Source: Polytrichum commune (Eukaryota > Streptophyta > Polytrichopsida > Polytrichales > Polytrichaceae). From it: a stretch of 60,000 nt of DNA. Positions 1 to 11,538 of this stretch are shown here, piece by piece. Each line of letters starts with the position of its first letter. Positions within the stretch are counted from its first letter, which is position 1. The position numbers and the translations under genes are program-made. The notes beneath the pieces were generated by a model that saw only the letters and a program-made list of their open reading frames with translations, did not search any database and had not been told where the DNA came from. The stretch is from the NCBI GenBank assembly GCA_950295325.1, contig OX485805.1:55144758-55204757 (forward strand), written 5' to 3'.

Positions 1-409
1 TCATTTGAAAATGGAACTAAAATTAGTTTTTTAAATTTTAGTATGTTCATTTTATAATATTTTAGTTGATACCTCCTATTTCCAAAATTATTCATACACA
101 TTTATACTACAAAAATTTGATTGAATGTAATTAAGTCTAATTAAACCTAATTAATCATAATTAAGCCCAATTAAATTGGAAAGTATGCTTACCAAATTAA
201 TTAACCCTAATTAATCATAAAATGCACTTACTACATTAATCATGATTCAATTCAAATATGAAGAATTATGTGCTTAATTAGGCTAAATGCACTTACTTGC
301 CCTTAATTGGGTTTAATCAGTTTGAATATGTACGAATATTTATAGAAACCTAGGCCTTGCACTCAATTACCTTCTAATATGGATATTTATACTTGATTAT
401 ATTCAATCA
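1..409. other. AT-rich intergenic DNA
   Basis: No open frame of note. The stretch is built from degenerate short units around AATTAATCATAATTAAG and has no recognisable gene or motif. Similar AATTA-rich units reappear just after the LTR fragment ending near 6652, so it is probably part of a dispersed repeat. Confidence 0.6.
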
Positions 410-605
410 CACTTTATTAGTTTGAATGTGTATAAATACTTGTGGAAATACTTGTGGCATTTACTAAAATATTATAATTTAAAATCATTTTTGTTCCATT
501 TTGGTATCACAAAGACCCTTTCAATGGTAAGTCACAAAAATTATAACCTCAGTGCCAATGAGGGTTTTGTAATATTTTTGTCTTCCAAATTACTTGTTGA
601 AGGTG
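410..605 (+). repeat. Dispersed repeat, copy A
   Basis: This stretch matches 6752-6955 in the same orientation. Both start around TTAATTAGTTTGAATGTG (or TTTAGATGTG), pass through CTTTCAATGGTAAGTCAC, and continue to a shared ATGAGGGTTTTGTAAT segment. Similarity by eye is about 80%, with indels. No protein motif is visible; the small frames are best read as non-coding. It is probably part of a larger decayed transposon, because copy B sits directly beside a truncated LTR. Confidence 0.6.
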
Positions 606-1089
606 GAGTACTAGATTGCTCATTGTCATAGAAATGTAATACTAGAAGGTGTAGAAGGTAGAGCATTAAATTGCTTGTAGTCAATGAAAATGTAATAAAA
701 GAAACATGAGAAACAATAAGGTTAAGATAAGGCCACAATATTGGTCCAAGAGGAATAAGAGTTATCCAATATTATTTGTGTAAACCAAGAAAAAGAAGGA
801 ATACAATTAAAGGCAAAGCAAAGAGAGCATGAGATCATCTCACTCCAAGAATTGTTCGTATGCCTTTGTATATGTGTAATATGCTTGTACAATCTCATCT
901 CTAATGTTATTGACTCCCAATAGGTTATGGGTTCACGCATGCAAGTGAAATGCCTAGAAATTTGATTACTTTGAGGTTGCAGAGTGGATCTTGAGGGATT
1001 GGCGCTTTGAAGCTTTGGAACGTCGGAGGTGTCCGAGGGCGCATTTGGTTGTTATACGTGTTTATTTATCTTTTATTTTTGCTTGAATG

Positions 1090-2110
1090 TATTTTGATGG
1101 AAGAGCATGTGACTTGAGTGTTTTGAGCATTTAAGAGCTTATTTGAGAGCTTTGAAGGTGTTTAGACTCCAAGAGCACATGATTTGAGATTCTTGAATGT
1201 TGAGAAGTTTATTTGAGAAATTTGGAGGTGTTTAGACTTCAAAAGTATATGACTTGAATGTTTTGAGTGGTTTAAGAATTGAGTGTGAGGCTTAAGTATT
1301 GTAAAGCTTGTTTGAACCATTCAAGGTGTTTTGAGTTGAAGAAAATGTTGTTTGAGTGTCTTAAGGTGCAAAAAATTTGACTTGAGGTATTTGAGAGTAT
1401 AAGGCACATTTGAGAGAAAATGCATCCATATGAATGAAACAAGATCTAACTTGAGTGATTGGAGAGTGCAAAGGGCATAATTGAGAGAAAATGCATTCAT
1501 TTGCGTACAACAAGATCTAACTTTAATGATTAAAAAGTCATAGCACACATTTGAGAGCAAGTGGACTTATTTTAGGTGCGAGAAATCTGACTTGAGTGAT
1601 TAGAGCGTCTTTAAGCACTTTGGAGAGGAAGTGAATTCATTTGAGGTGGAAAAAATTTCAACTTGAGTGATTTGATAATTCTGGGGCATATTTGAGAGCA
1701 AAAGATTTGATTCGAGTGATTTGAGAGTCCCAAAGTTCATTTGATAGCACGAGAGCATTTTTGAGTTAGAATGGATCTTATTTGAGTGGATTGGAGTCGA
1801 AACACAAAGTTTGAAAGCAAAAGGGTTCATTGGAGACTGAAAGGGTATTATTCGAATGCATTGAGTTGCAAAGATACATTTAAAGAGCGAGGGGGTGTAT
1901 TTAAATATGAATTGAATATTTGAAGGCTTATTTGGGGGCACAAAACGTATTTAGAATTTGAATTGATCTGACTTAGGTCATTTGAGTGTTGAAATGTTTA
2001 ATTGAGAGATAGGCTAATCATTTGAGGTCAAAAAGAGCATAATTGAGTGTTTTAAGTGTCATTTGAAAGAGAGGCTTATCATCTAACCTCAAGTATATAT
2101 GACTTCATTG
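1090..2110 (+). repeat. Degenerate minisatellite, units about 55-60 bp
   Basis: The stretch repeats variants of GACTTGAGTGTTTTGAG followed by TTATTTGAGAGC and GTGTTTAGACT about every 55-60 bases. The units are diverged by substitutions and indels. Opposite-strand frames here (for example 1321-1560 and 1600-1941) are translations of the repeat and are not treated as genes. Confidence 0.6.
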
Positions 2111-2226
2111 ATTTGAGGATAAGAATGTTTTAATTAAGATGTTGAGGTAAAATAACACATTAGTGGTGCAATTTAGGTCTTAAAGGCATGAATTAAAAAA
2201 ATTGGGCGTACAAACTTATTTTTCAA

Positions 2227-2640
2227 ATGAAGATGGCATATCTTGAGAATGAAGGGACTAGAGTCATAGACAAATTTCACAAAGAGAAATTTAGCCTTAG
2301 GAAGTTTAAAATGGAGATGGTTTTGGCTTCCATGGAGCTTTGGGGCATTGGAGACAAATCCGAGAAAACTTCACCTTCCAGTTCGGAGTCGAAAATGTTG
2401 AAAGAGTACAAAAAACGTATCAAGAAAGCCATATCCATCATCGGCTTCAACTTGGAGGACAATTAATTAGTACACATCAAGAGTTGCAAAGGCGTGGCGG
2501 AGGCATGGAAGACCATTTGCAATATTCACTACACAAAGAGTTTGTCCAACATTATGTTCGTTCAACACAAGTTCTTTATGTACAAAATGTAAGAGGGCGA
2601 TAATTTGTTGGACCACATCAATAAGTAAAAATGCTTTCTT
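2227..2640 (+). pseudogene. Ty1-copia gag remnant
   Basis: The translation starts with a stretch containing VIDKFHKEKFSLRKFKMEM, which matches the N-terminal copia Gag pattern (I-x-K-F-x-G-x-N-F-x-x-W-K-F-K-M). It continues in the same frame through CKGVAEAWKTICNIHYTKSL and an L(L/T)-x-HI-N-K segment, the usual order in UBN2-type Gag proteins. Three in-frame TAA stops interrupt it, at about 2464, 2590 and 2626, so it is dead. No RNA-binding knuckle, protease or integrase follows, so only a gag fragment survives. Known biology: Gag packages the retrotransposon RNA. The fragment shows that LTR elements inserted here long ago. Confidence 0.75.
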
Positions 2641-3490
2641 ATTTGCCCCCAAAATGATGGGTTGTGTTTCTCTTCCATCAATTTTAAAAGTTGGTAGTCC
2701 AGTATTGTGATGTGGGCCGTTTACTAGTTATTACGTGAGCATTTACGTGTGTTTGTAGATGGAGATTAATATGATGTTGTATTTATCATGTTAGTTGTTT
2801 AGTCAAGAGCCAATCCTGAGTTCAAGACCCGGAGGACTTGAAAAGGAGGGTTTGATAGGAAAAACTTGATAGGTAGGACTAGTAGTTAAGGTTTACCGGT
2901 GGCGGCCGTTACTCGCTATGAGCCATCCAACCTGCTCACAGTTTGAATTAAAGTTCACAGTCTAATAAGAAAAGAAGTTAGTTGTTTAGGAATTAGATTA
3001 AGGTCAATTAATTAGCATTGTTAAGATATACACAAAGACCCGGCATGAAGTCGAGCAGATGAAGGTGTGAGCGGACAACGGCGTATGCGGATGAAGGCAT
3101 CGAGTGAATAAAGGGATGAATGAAGGACGGCGTATGCAAATGAAGGTTGAGTGGATGGAGGCCGTTAGATCAAAAAGACGGCGAACAAAGACTATCGAAT
3201 TTAGGGTTTTTAAAAATGATAGCTAAGGTAGAGTTGGTTGTAGATGCTTATTGTTAGATATAGGTACAGCTAGATCTACAGTAAGTAAGTCTTTGTGAAT
3301 GGAAAGGGGTAGTCTGTGAGAGTTACTGTTGGGCTCATTATTTCTCTTGCTTAGGATATTCTTTCCTTCCTCTCCCTTCTATGTAGATAGAGGCGCAAAA
3401 TTCTTAAAATGCTAGCAAATGGATGTTGAACAAATTTTTCAATAAATGTTAAATAAATTAAAAAATTGGAACCATATTGGATAATTATTA
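2641..3490. other. Intergenic DNA without a recognisable gene
   Basis: Between 3050 and 3180 there are a few loose repeats of CGGCGTATGC followed by ATGAAGG. Elsewhere I see no conserved motif, splice-bounded open frame or promoter element that I would defend. Confidence 0.5.
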
Positions 3491-5570
3491 TACACGGGTA
3501 GATCACTCTAAGGCATTTTTGTGCACCACGTGCGGCTAGGGATTTTTTTCTTTGGGGCTATTTACCTTCAAGAGCTGAACTCGGGGGGGGGGGGGGGCAC
3601 TCCCTTGTATATTTTGCATACACCTGCGATAATGACCTATTAAAATGGGGGCTATTTACCTATGAGAAAGGATTATAAGGGATGCTAATTTTTGAAATAA
3701 TGGTAAATTGTTGTGATTATTTGCACCCTATTGGTAATTATAAATTCTTGGATGGTTGATTTTATGGTACCCTATATTACTTATATGTTCAGGCTTCCGG
3801 TGGTGATTGCTTGATTGTTTTCGATTGTTTGGAAGCCGAATCCTCCGATTGTTCCAGGGCCTTGGAGAAGCAGAGTGCCACTTTTGCACCAAATTGAGGT
3901 CTGCCAACTAGGGTTGACGGAGGCGGGGGCGAGAGAGGGCGGGAGCAGAGTCCGGGGAGTTCTGTAGAGGAAACGGCTAATTGCCGAGCATTCTGGAGGT
4001 AGCTCGGATTTTTCAATTTTTACCCGAGAGTGGGCCTAGAGAGTGCAAAATTTATCGGTTGATAGCCCCCATTTCCTAATGTATTTAGGCAATTAGCCGG
4101 CATTTTTTTTTCATTTATGCAATTTCCGAAAGGTCTAAAGTGGGGCCGGTTTTATATTTTGGTGGCAAAGTATTTAATTTTGAAACTATCGCTTTTTCTC
4201 CATGCTATTTTATATGTACCACTTAGGTAATTTAATCATGTTTTGTCAAATGCTATATTACATATAATCATGTTTCACAATCCCAGAGCACCCTATACTA
4301 CATCTAATAGTTTTACAAATTTTACATCAAATTTTTATACAAGACCCTATATTTTATCGCACGTAGTTCCTACGTTTTTCGCCAGTGCCCCCCCCCCCCG
4401 AGGAGCTGAATTAAAGCCTCCCTATAATTACTTAAATTTCAAAAATGGCCCATTTGTTTGCACCCTTCCATTACTTATATTGTCCAAGTCACTGCAATTT
4501 TTTGTACTCTATGGGGCCATTCACGGTTGGGGTACTACTTTTGGCCGTCTAACGGAAAACGGATTTTTTTGGATAACTTCACATGCTTGGTATGCTTAGA
4601 TTTGTATTGTGAAGCATATTTTGGATCATACCTACATTTCATACTCCATATCGAGTACACTGACAAAGTTAATTTAGAAGGAATAGGGTCATCTAAGATA
4701 TCCTTTTGATTCTTTAAAGGACATTCAGGAGTGTTGTCTTAATTGTTCACCTTAGGATCAAGGAGTGAAAAGGACAACAAGAATCAATCGAAACGATTCC
4801 AAATTTTTTCCTCACACTCATCGTTCAAGTGTGTACCAATAGAACCAAATATGTATTGAATAGCAATTGCCCAACTTTACATGTGGCACCAAACATGTCC
4901 AAATATACATATACTCACGGCCACACGTAAAAGGAATGTCTAGTAGAATTGGACAAAAAAATTTATATGAATGGACACATGACACTTTTACCAAGGTACC
5001 AATATACATAACAGGAAATAATTGACCACCAATGCACACCTAAATAGCAAAAAAATGCCACTAATGTGGCCTAGGGTTTAGGGTGATTATTAAATAATAA
5101 TAAAAATATTTCTTGATAAAGCTTATGAACTATCTACTTATTTATGTAAAATTTATTGATCAAATAATAGTAAATCATGATAAAAACCAAGATCAATGCG
5201 ACAAAGTCCTTAAGTCCTTTGTCCCAAAAGTAGTACCTCAACCGTGAATGCCCCCCTATATTCCTTTTAAGTAATTTTGGACAGACGGAAATCCCAATTA
5301 TCATCCATCCCCGTGAGTACTAAACCCATTTACATACCATACTAAACATACCTTCTAGGATCCTTATCTTCAGCCCCTATATTAATTTTACAAAAAAATA
5401 ACGGCCCACGTTTTATGTCCATCTAACTTACTTATAATGGGATTGTCTACATTTAATGGCCCCTTCATTATTTGGAATTCCTTTATAAATTTTATTTCAA
5501 ATGATTTTAATCCTCTCTATATTATGCCGCACGTCATTTTTAAAATGCACTAAGTGATCTACCCGTGTTA
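3491..5570. repeat. Foldback (long imperfect inverted repeat) element
   Basis: The left end reads ACACGGGTAGATCACT and is matched by its reverse complement near 5551-5567, with about 75% similarity continuing inward for some 50 bases. Further inverted pairs lie inside: the G-run with its GAGCTGAA neighbour near 3570-3603 against the C-run near 4384-4415, and the segment near 4505-4540 against 5223-5258. Nested inverted pairs of this kind fit a foldback or MITE-like non-autonomous DNA element. No transposase frame is present. Exact ends and target duplication were not resolved. Confidence 0.55.
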
Positions 5571-5979
5571 TTATATAGATATATGTTTGCTAGAGTGAAT
5601 GGTTGTTGGATATGTGTTTGCTATAATTAACTGTTTTTTGTTACATTAGCTCCGGTTGCATTGTTGGTTGTTACTGGTTGTTACTGGTTGTTAAACATTT
5701 TGCACCGTTTGAGGTTTAGAATTAGAGATACAAATAGACATATAGATAGAATTAGTAGTTAGAGATAGAGTTAGTAACAAAGTTAGAGATTAAGTTGGAG
5801 ACTGAAGCTTTAGCTTTAATCTTGATTGAAGTGTTGGCTTGGATGATGGTAAAATGTCACATATTCAAGTATTATTCTTCGGAAGGGTGGTTTAACCCTC
5901 AATTTTTTCATTACTATGCCAACCCAACCAATGGTGGCTAGTGTGGAATTTTGTAAAACAAATGTACCTTAAACAAACA

Positions 5980-6652
5980 TGTCACAACCCTTGTAGGTTC
6001 CTTTAACTTATCTTGACCACTTTCCAACTCTAGCAAGTGTCACGAGCGCTAACGTGCACATCTCATACACGTGCATGATTAGCTCCGCATACTGTGGACC
6101 TCCAAACTCATAGCTAGCTTGGTCACCAAACCCTCCTACACATGCATTCGGGACTCTTCCCTTAGTAGATAGCCAATTGTTAGATGTGGACTTCCATTCA
6201 TGAAAGTCCACTCTTGAGTTGATCATCGTGTTGCCAAAACAACACTACAACAACCCGAAGCATAGTTGCCAAGTATCCTCTGAGTGGGGTTGATCAGTAA
6301 AACCGCCTCACCCATATAAGCCTCTAGGACTTTGGGCAGGGCATGACCCTGTCGTTAAGTATCATTTTGTTTCTCTACTAAGGGTTGGGGCCAAATAGAC
6401 ATTTTCCCTTAGCCGCTGGGACTAGAAACCCCGAGCAGCTTCAGACCACCATAATTTCTTCTTATGACCATTGATGCTATCAACCAACCCCTCTATCAAC
6501 ATCTACTCTTTGCGTAGATGTCGATGGACCCCTCACTTGCCCCATTCAAGCAAGTATTGAGGAAGTTATGGGTGTTCAAACCTAGGCAGTCCCGGGCGCC
6601 ACTCCTGATCACTACTGTCCCAGGGCGCTGTCCCTAGGCAACGCCCCACTCA
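5980..6652 (+). mobile_element. Truncated, diverged LTR (same family as 33162-34135)
   Basis: It starts TGTCACAACCC and follows the 974-bp LTR at 33162-34135 segment by segment: ACGAGCGCTAAC, GTGGACTTCCAT, CAACACTACAACAACCCGA, TATAAGCCTCTAGGAC, GGGGCCAA, and a final CGCTGTCCC ... CCCCACTCAA. It lacks roughly 80 internal bases, and the last ~250 bases of the intact copy are absent. After 6652 the sequence changes to the AATTA-rich dispersed repeat. This copy is clearly older than the two at 32-34 kb. Confidence 0.8.
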
Positions 6653-6751
6653 ATTTGGTAATTAATTAATTTGGTAAGCATGCTTTCTCATTCAATTAGC
6701 TTGAATTAGAATTATTCAAGATTAATTAGACTTAATTACATTTAATCATAC

Positions 6752-6955
6752 TTAATTAGTTTAGATGTGCGTAAATACTTTGTGAAAGTAAAAGGTATTA
6801 ACTAAACTATTATAAAATAAACATACTAGAAATAAAATACTAATTTTAGGTCCATTTTAGAATGACAAAGACTCTTTCAATGGTAAGTCACAAAAATTAT
6901 AACCTCAATGCTAATGAGGGTTTTGTAATATATTTGACTTCCAGATTGATTTCAT
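6752..6955 (+). repeat. Dispersed repeat, copy B
   Basis: Direct-orientation partner of 410-605, sharing CTTTCAATGGTAAGTCAC and the following AT-rich block. It lies about 100 bases beyond the truncated LTR. Small frames across it, such as 6862-7101, are not supported as genes. Confidence 0.6.
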
Positions 6956-7048
6956 GTTTTATTAGCAGTTTCATTTTGAAAATGAAATTCCAATCAATTG
7001 CTTCTTTACTCAATGAAATTGAACAGACACACATGGGATGGTGGGGAG

Positions 7049-7241
7049 TTTATGAACGTGCGTTCGTAAATACCACCTTAGCATATTTTCTACATCCATA
7101 AATTTATATACATATACATGTGGCTATGCATAGGCACAGACAATACGGTAGTGATATACGAACGGACGTTCGTAAATATGCCATTCATTTCCTCCAAATA
7201 CACATAGGATGAGCGAGAGTTTACGAATGTGCGTTCATAAA
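7049..7241. repeat. Cluster of three 22-bp palindromes
   Basis: Copies lie at 7049-7070, 7155-7176 and 7220-7241. Each is an inverted repeat with core ACGAACG-NN-CGTTCGT, flanked by TTT or TAT on the left and AAA on the right. The first has the outer CG changed to TG, and the third has CG changes in both arms. Spacing is about 106 and 65 bases. The intervening DNA is unique. This is the outlying group of the family that is common at 33-47 kb. Confidence 0.9.
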
Positions 7242-7640
7242 TTCCACCCAGGAGTATGATTGACACATCCAGCATGCCTCCTTGCGCGCACACACACACA
7301 CACACATAAAAGATTTTGGACCTTGAAGGCGGAGTGCACTCAATATGGGATTCGTAGATAAGTGGACTTCAAGAATGCAAGGACAATGATTTTTTTGAAG
7401 TTGGGCGGGCAGGCAGGCAGCCGTTTTCGGTCGGGTCTAGAAATTCCAGATTTTCTGGATGGGCGGCTGCCCCTGCCCGAATCTACCTCCCCCAAAAGTT
7501 CGTTTTGGGGGGGAGGGTGTTTAACGTCCTCCGGGTCAAACGGCTTGCAAGTTGTCCGTTGTCGGCAACTGGACATTGCTGGGAAATGGCTCCGGCTTCG
7601 GACTACGGACCTGCACGCGCTTTCTCCAAGCGCTCTCCCC

Positions 7641-7734
7641 TCATACAGACTCAACTCGCTCTCCCTCGCTCTCCCTCGCTCTCTCCTTCATACAGACTCA
7701 ACTCGCTCTCCCTCGCTCTCTCCCTCGCTCAGCC
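7641..7734 (+). repeat. Two 47-bp tandem units, CT-rich
   Basis: TCATACAGACTCAACTCGCT starts at 7641 and again at 7688, each followed by CTCCCTCGCTCTC runs. The strand is pyrimidine-rich and sits in a locally GC-rich block (7340-7850), which resembles a plant promoter or 5' leader with Y-patches. I could not connect it to a clear coding exon. Confidence 0.6.
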
Positions 7735-8742
7735 TCTCCACTCACAGCACACCATGCCCTTTAGTTGCTGCAGCTTGTGAACTTGGAGTTGAGGCCAGCT
7801 CCGACTGCATGTGGTGGGGGGGGGGCTGTTGTACGACTTGGACTGAATAGGAGCAACTTATGGCCTCCCACTGAGGTATATATTCACAGTTTGCTGCAAA
7901 TCTCCTGTCAAGATGCAATCCCCATGTACTAACTATTTGTGCCAGTGGTTTGTGTTTGGAGCCAGCCGCTAAACTAGTCGAACTCTAACCTAAAATGTCA
8001 ATGCTTTTGTTGCATCCGCCTATCGAGTTTTCCCCTCACCAGTTTCGTTAATTGAAAGGGAAACTGATCGCAGCTTCTCCAACTGGACAAAAGTCGGAGA
8101 GGGAAGGACACAAGGAGCTTGCCAAGGAAGCCGAGAGGAAATATAAAGTACTAGTGCACCTATCAACCATCCAACACAAAACTGGATGCACTATAAGTTT
8201 GTGGTCGATTCATCTCAAATAACCTCAAGTAGACTAATTTGGGATTTTTGAAGCTAATTTTGGTGTCCAGGTCTTCTTTGTAATAACCTCTGGACTGCAT
8301 GCTATTTCAGGGCTTCTATCATGTTGGATGAAGGAGAAGTACTACCCTTGTTGTGATGATTGCCGCTTGTCCCAAGGAAGATAAGGAGGATTAGAAGGAC
8401 AACTCACTTGTGAAAGAGAGTACAGTGAGAAAGTTGACAAATTTCATCTTGGCCAGGTAATTCCATCCTAGTCTTGCAATTTATGTGCAGAACTGGGATC
8501 ATTGTGTATACAGTCCAATTCACATGTTTCTTTCCTTCCATATTGTGCGCATGTTAATGCAAGTGAAAGCCAGTCATAGTGATATTTTTGGGAGCCTCTC
8601 ATTATTGTAGGCATTTTGCAGATTTCGAATGTAAAGTGTAATAAATAGGAGTTTTAAAGTGAAATTGCTTAAATTTGTCAGTAGTTAAGCAATAGGCTTC
8701 TGTGCGCGTTCTGAATCTTTGACTTAGGTTTCCATTTGTATT

Positions 8743-9018
8743 TTGGGTATACTCTGCCCTCCTTCTGTAGGTATAAAAGCCAGATGTGAAAACTACACTA
8801 TCAAGTGCAGAAATTTAGTCTGTGATTCGAGTCTTTGGCACAATCGAATATGTGATGAATTGTGCCAAAGGTTTTTGTTTGGAGAGAAACCTCGTCAAGT
8901 TCAAGCCTTAAATGTCCAATTCCTCCACTACCTTAGAAACGACCATCACATGTTCTGTTTTGAAAGGACACTTCAATGTGATGTCCATGTTTTGGCTTCT
9001 AGTTTGATAAATATGTGA
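8743..9018 (+). pseudogene. Possible helicase-like exon remnant
   Basis: An open frame follows a TTCTGTAG acceptor-like site. It contains LCQRFLFGEKPRQVQALNVQ and then HHMFCFERT. The F-G-x-K-P-R-x-x-Q spacing recalls the Q-motif region before Walker A of RecQ-like helicases, but the expected GKS/T motif does not follow and the frame ends at 9018. No function is claimed. It may be a fragment of a transposon-borne or host helicase, or chance. Confidence 0.2.
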
Positions 9019-11538
9019 TAGCCAGTGATTTTTATTCAAGTTTCGAAGAGTGGAGAATTGGCTACAACGATTGGGGTGATGTAGTCACATATGGATGATC
9101 ATACCAACTTTTATTCAAATTTATACACATTCATCCAAAAGTTGGCGTTCTCATTAAATTCTTATGAAATTTAGGGATATTTCTGGCTATTTCGTCCACA
9201 CAAAATCCACAGAATAATTGCAGGATATTCGATTTCCTATTTTAAGAATCGAAATTCACCGGCACATGGCCGGATAAAAAATCACTGGTGATAGCTCTCG
9301 ACATCTGTACTTATAAGGCGGCACCTCATCTGTCACCAATTTCATTAGGATCAGATTGTTGCTGGGAAATCTTTGCGTGGTAAGCCTTCTTGAGGTATTG
9401 TAGACCAAGTAGACTCAGCTACTAAATTGTCCAAATGAATGTAGGCCACAGTATTTCTCTAAAATGTACATTGATTTTTATCGTGAAAATTTATGTGGTT
9501 TGAGTTAGTTTTGAACCCATGTCTAATCTCTAGTCACAATTTAGAGTGAGTCACCTCAATTGCTTTTGTTAAATATTGATGTGGGTGATTATTTAAATTT
9601 AAGCTATGTTTGTCCTTTAATTACATTAATTATTGTGTTTAGTGTCACTTCCTATTTGGAATTACACAATGCCATATCTTGATTTTTGTCAACAAATGTC
9701 AAATTGGTTGTTTGGACATTATAAAACATCATCATCTTTTCTTGGTGAAATGTCACACTTAACAATAAAAAGATATAGCATTATGTAATTTGGAATAGCA
9801 AGTGACATTTAAAATAATATTTAGTGTAGTACTCAAGGTGTTGGTTGGAAGTCTCATGTAACATGGCTTAGGGGAAGACTCGGAGTCTTGGGCCCAAATT
9901 GATGATATATATTAATTTTTCACCCACCCTTATAGGACAATTTGGTGTAGTTATCAAGTCGAGAAGTAGGTGGTATATAATTTATGTACAGGAAAACTTT
10001 TGTGTCGCAACCATCATAAAAATGTTGTGCTTCAATACCTATTTAGGTTCAATGTTTTGTAATATAGATAGATAGATAGATAGATGCAAACATGCTAACA
10101 ATGAGAATACATAGGTAAATATTTGTCTTCAACATAGCACTACACCATAATTTGATGAATTGTGGCTCACAATAACCATCATCGGTCCATATTTATTGTT
10201 CCACAATCACTTGGTAGCAACTAGAAAGAGTTGCATATGACACAATTAGTTGGTGCTACATTACAAGTCATGAAAACCACTCTAATCAACATGGCACACC
10301 AATCTAAATGCACCACACCAAATCAAATTTTTAGCGTATTATCACATCTTAGAGGTCAGATTTGAACATCCTTGCGATGAAATAATCCTCTTTATTGGTG
10401 TTACATATGATTTAATAACATTGAATTCAAGATAATGACAACATGCATTGTGGCATTTAGAAATTATTTAGGAAATTGTGATAAGGAATTAAAGATGTAC
10501 AAAATGGGTATGAAATTGACAAGCAGATGTACTAAGGTAGATGATAAATTGTAAAGTATAAGCATTGTAATTTTTCTTCGTGGTGTTGCAAAGTATTGGT
10601 AATATTTGGAAACATGTGTAATTTAAGAGGACACACTTGTGGCAAACTTGAACCAAAAAGGGAGCTTTGTAGTTCTATTTCGCTTACTAGGTCCAAGTTT
10701 GGATCTAGTTTTAACTACAAAAATAGGCAACAATTAAAATTTCTTTGCTAGATATAAAACCAATGGAATTTAGTGTGTGGACGATTCCCCTAATGTTAAG
10801 AGACACAGAGTAAGCCAAAAAATGGTGTGGGAGACCATCCATGTTATGTAGCTGCACTGTAAGTTTAACATCAAATGCCAAGTTGTGTTTTGAGGTTATT
10901 ATTTCTTGTTGCATTTCAAACTAAACCACTTGATGAAGTTGGTGGACTACAAACAAAATGTAGCTGGAACGGATCATATTGAGCTACTGTTAGTATTGTC
11001 TTTGTGGAAATCCTTCATTCTAGAATATTTGTGTGTAGCACACCTAAGGTGTAGGATCTGAAATTGGGAAGACAACTAAGTATCATAAAGACTCACCTAT
11101 ATTGCAAGGTGTAAAGGTATCAAGGTGTCAACATGTCGAGATGTATGGTCATGAAGAAGTTTCAAGGCATGTGGAAAATTCATTGCCAAGTGATGAATTG
11201 CATCATATGTTGTTGTCTAGGGACAAACCTTAGTCACCCCACAACAACTTTAAGCAACAAAGACTAGAAGTCATGGTTGTGTTTGACTTTCTTATTGAAC
11301 ACATTGACTTCTAATAAAAGTCAAGGTTAGTTTCATGTTTATTTATTCATGTGAAGCACTTCAACAACTGTAGCTTTTACAAGATCTCATTAAATATGGA
11401 AATATGTTCAAATAAAAACACAAAGAAGACTTTATATTCTTTTGAAGGTTTCCTTATTATTGGCTAAATGGCTAATTGTTTTGTTGTGTAGGAGCAAAGG
11501 TGGCCCAGCGCAGACTGTCATCACAATATTTTCTCACC
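9019..11538. other. AT-rich intergenic DNA upstream of the AP2 gene
   Basis: There is a short GATA microsatellite at about 10069-10085 and no open frame with a recognisable motif. The putative promoter and 5' leader of the AP2-domain gene should lie in the last few hundred bases, but no TATA box or other site stands out enough to name. Confidence 0.5.
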
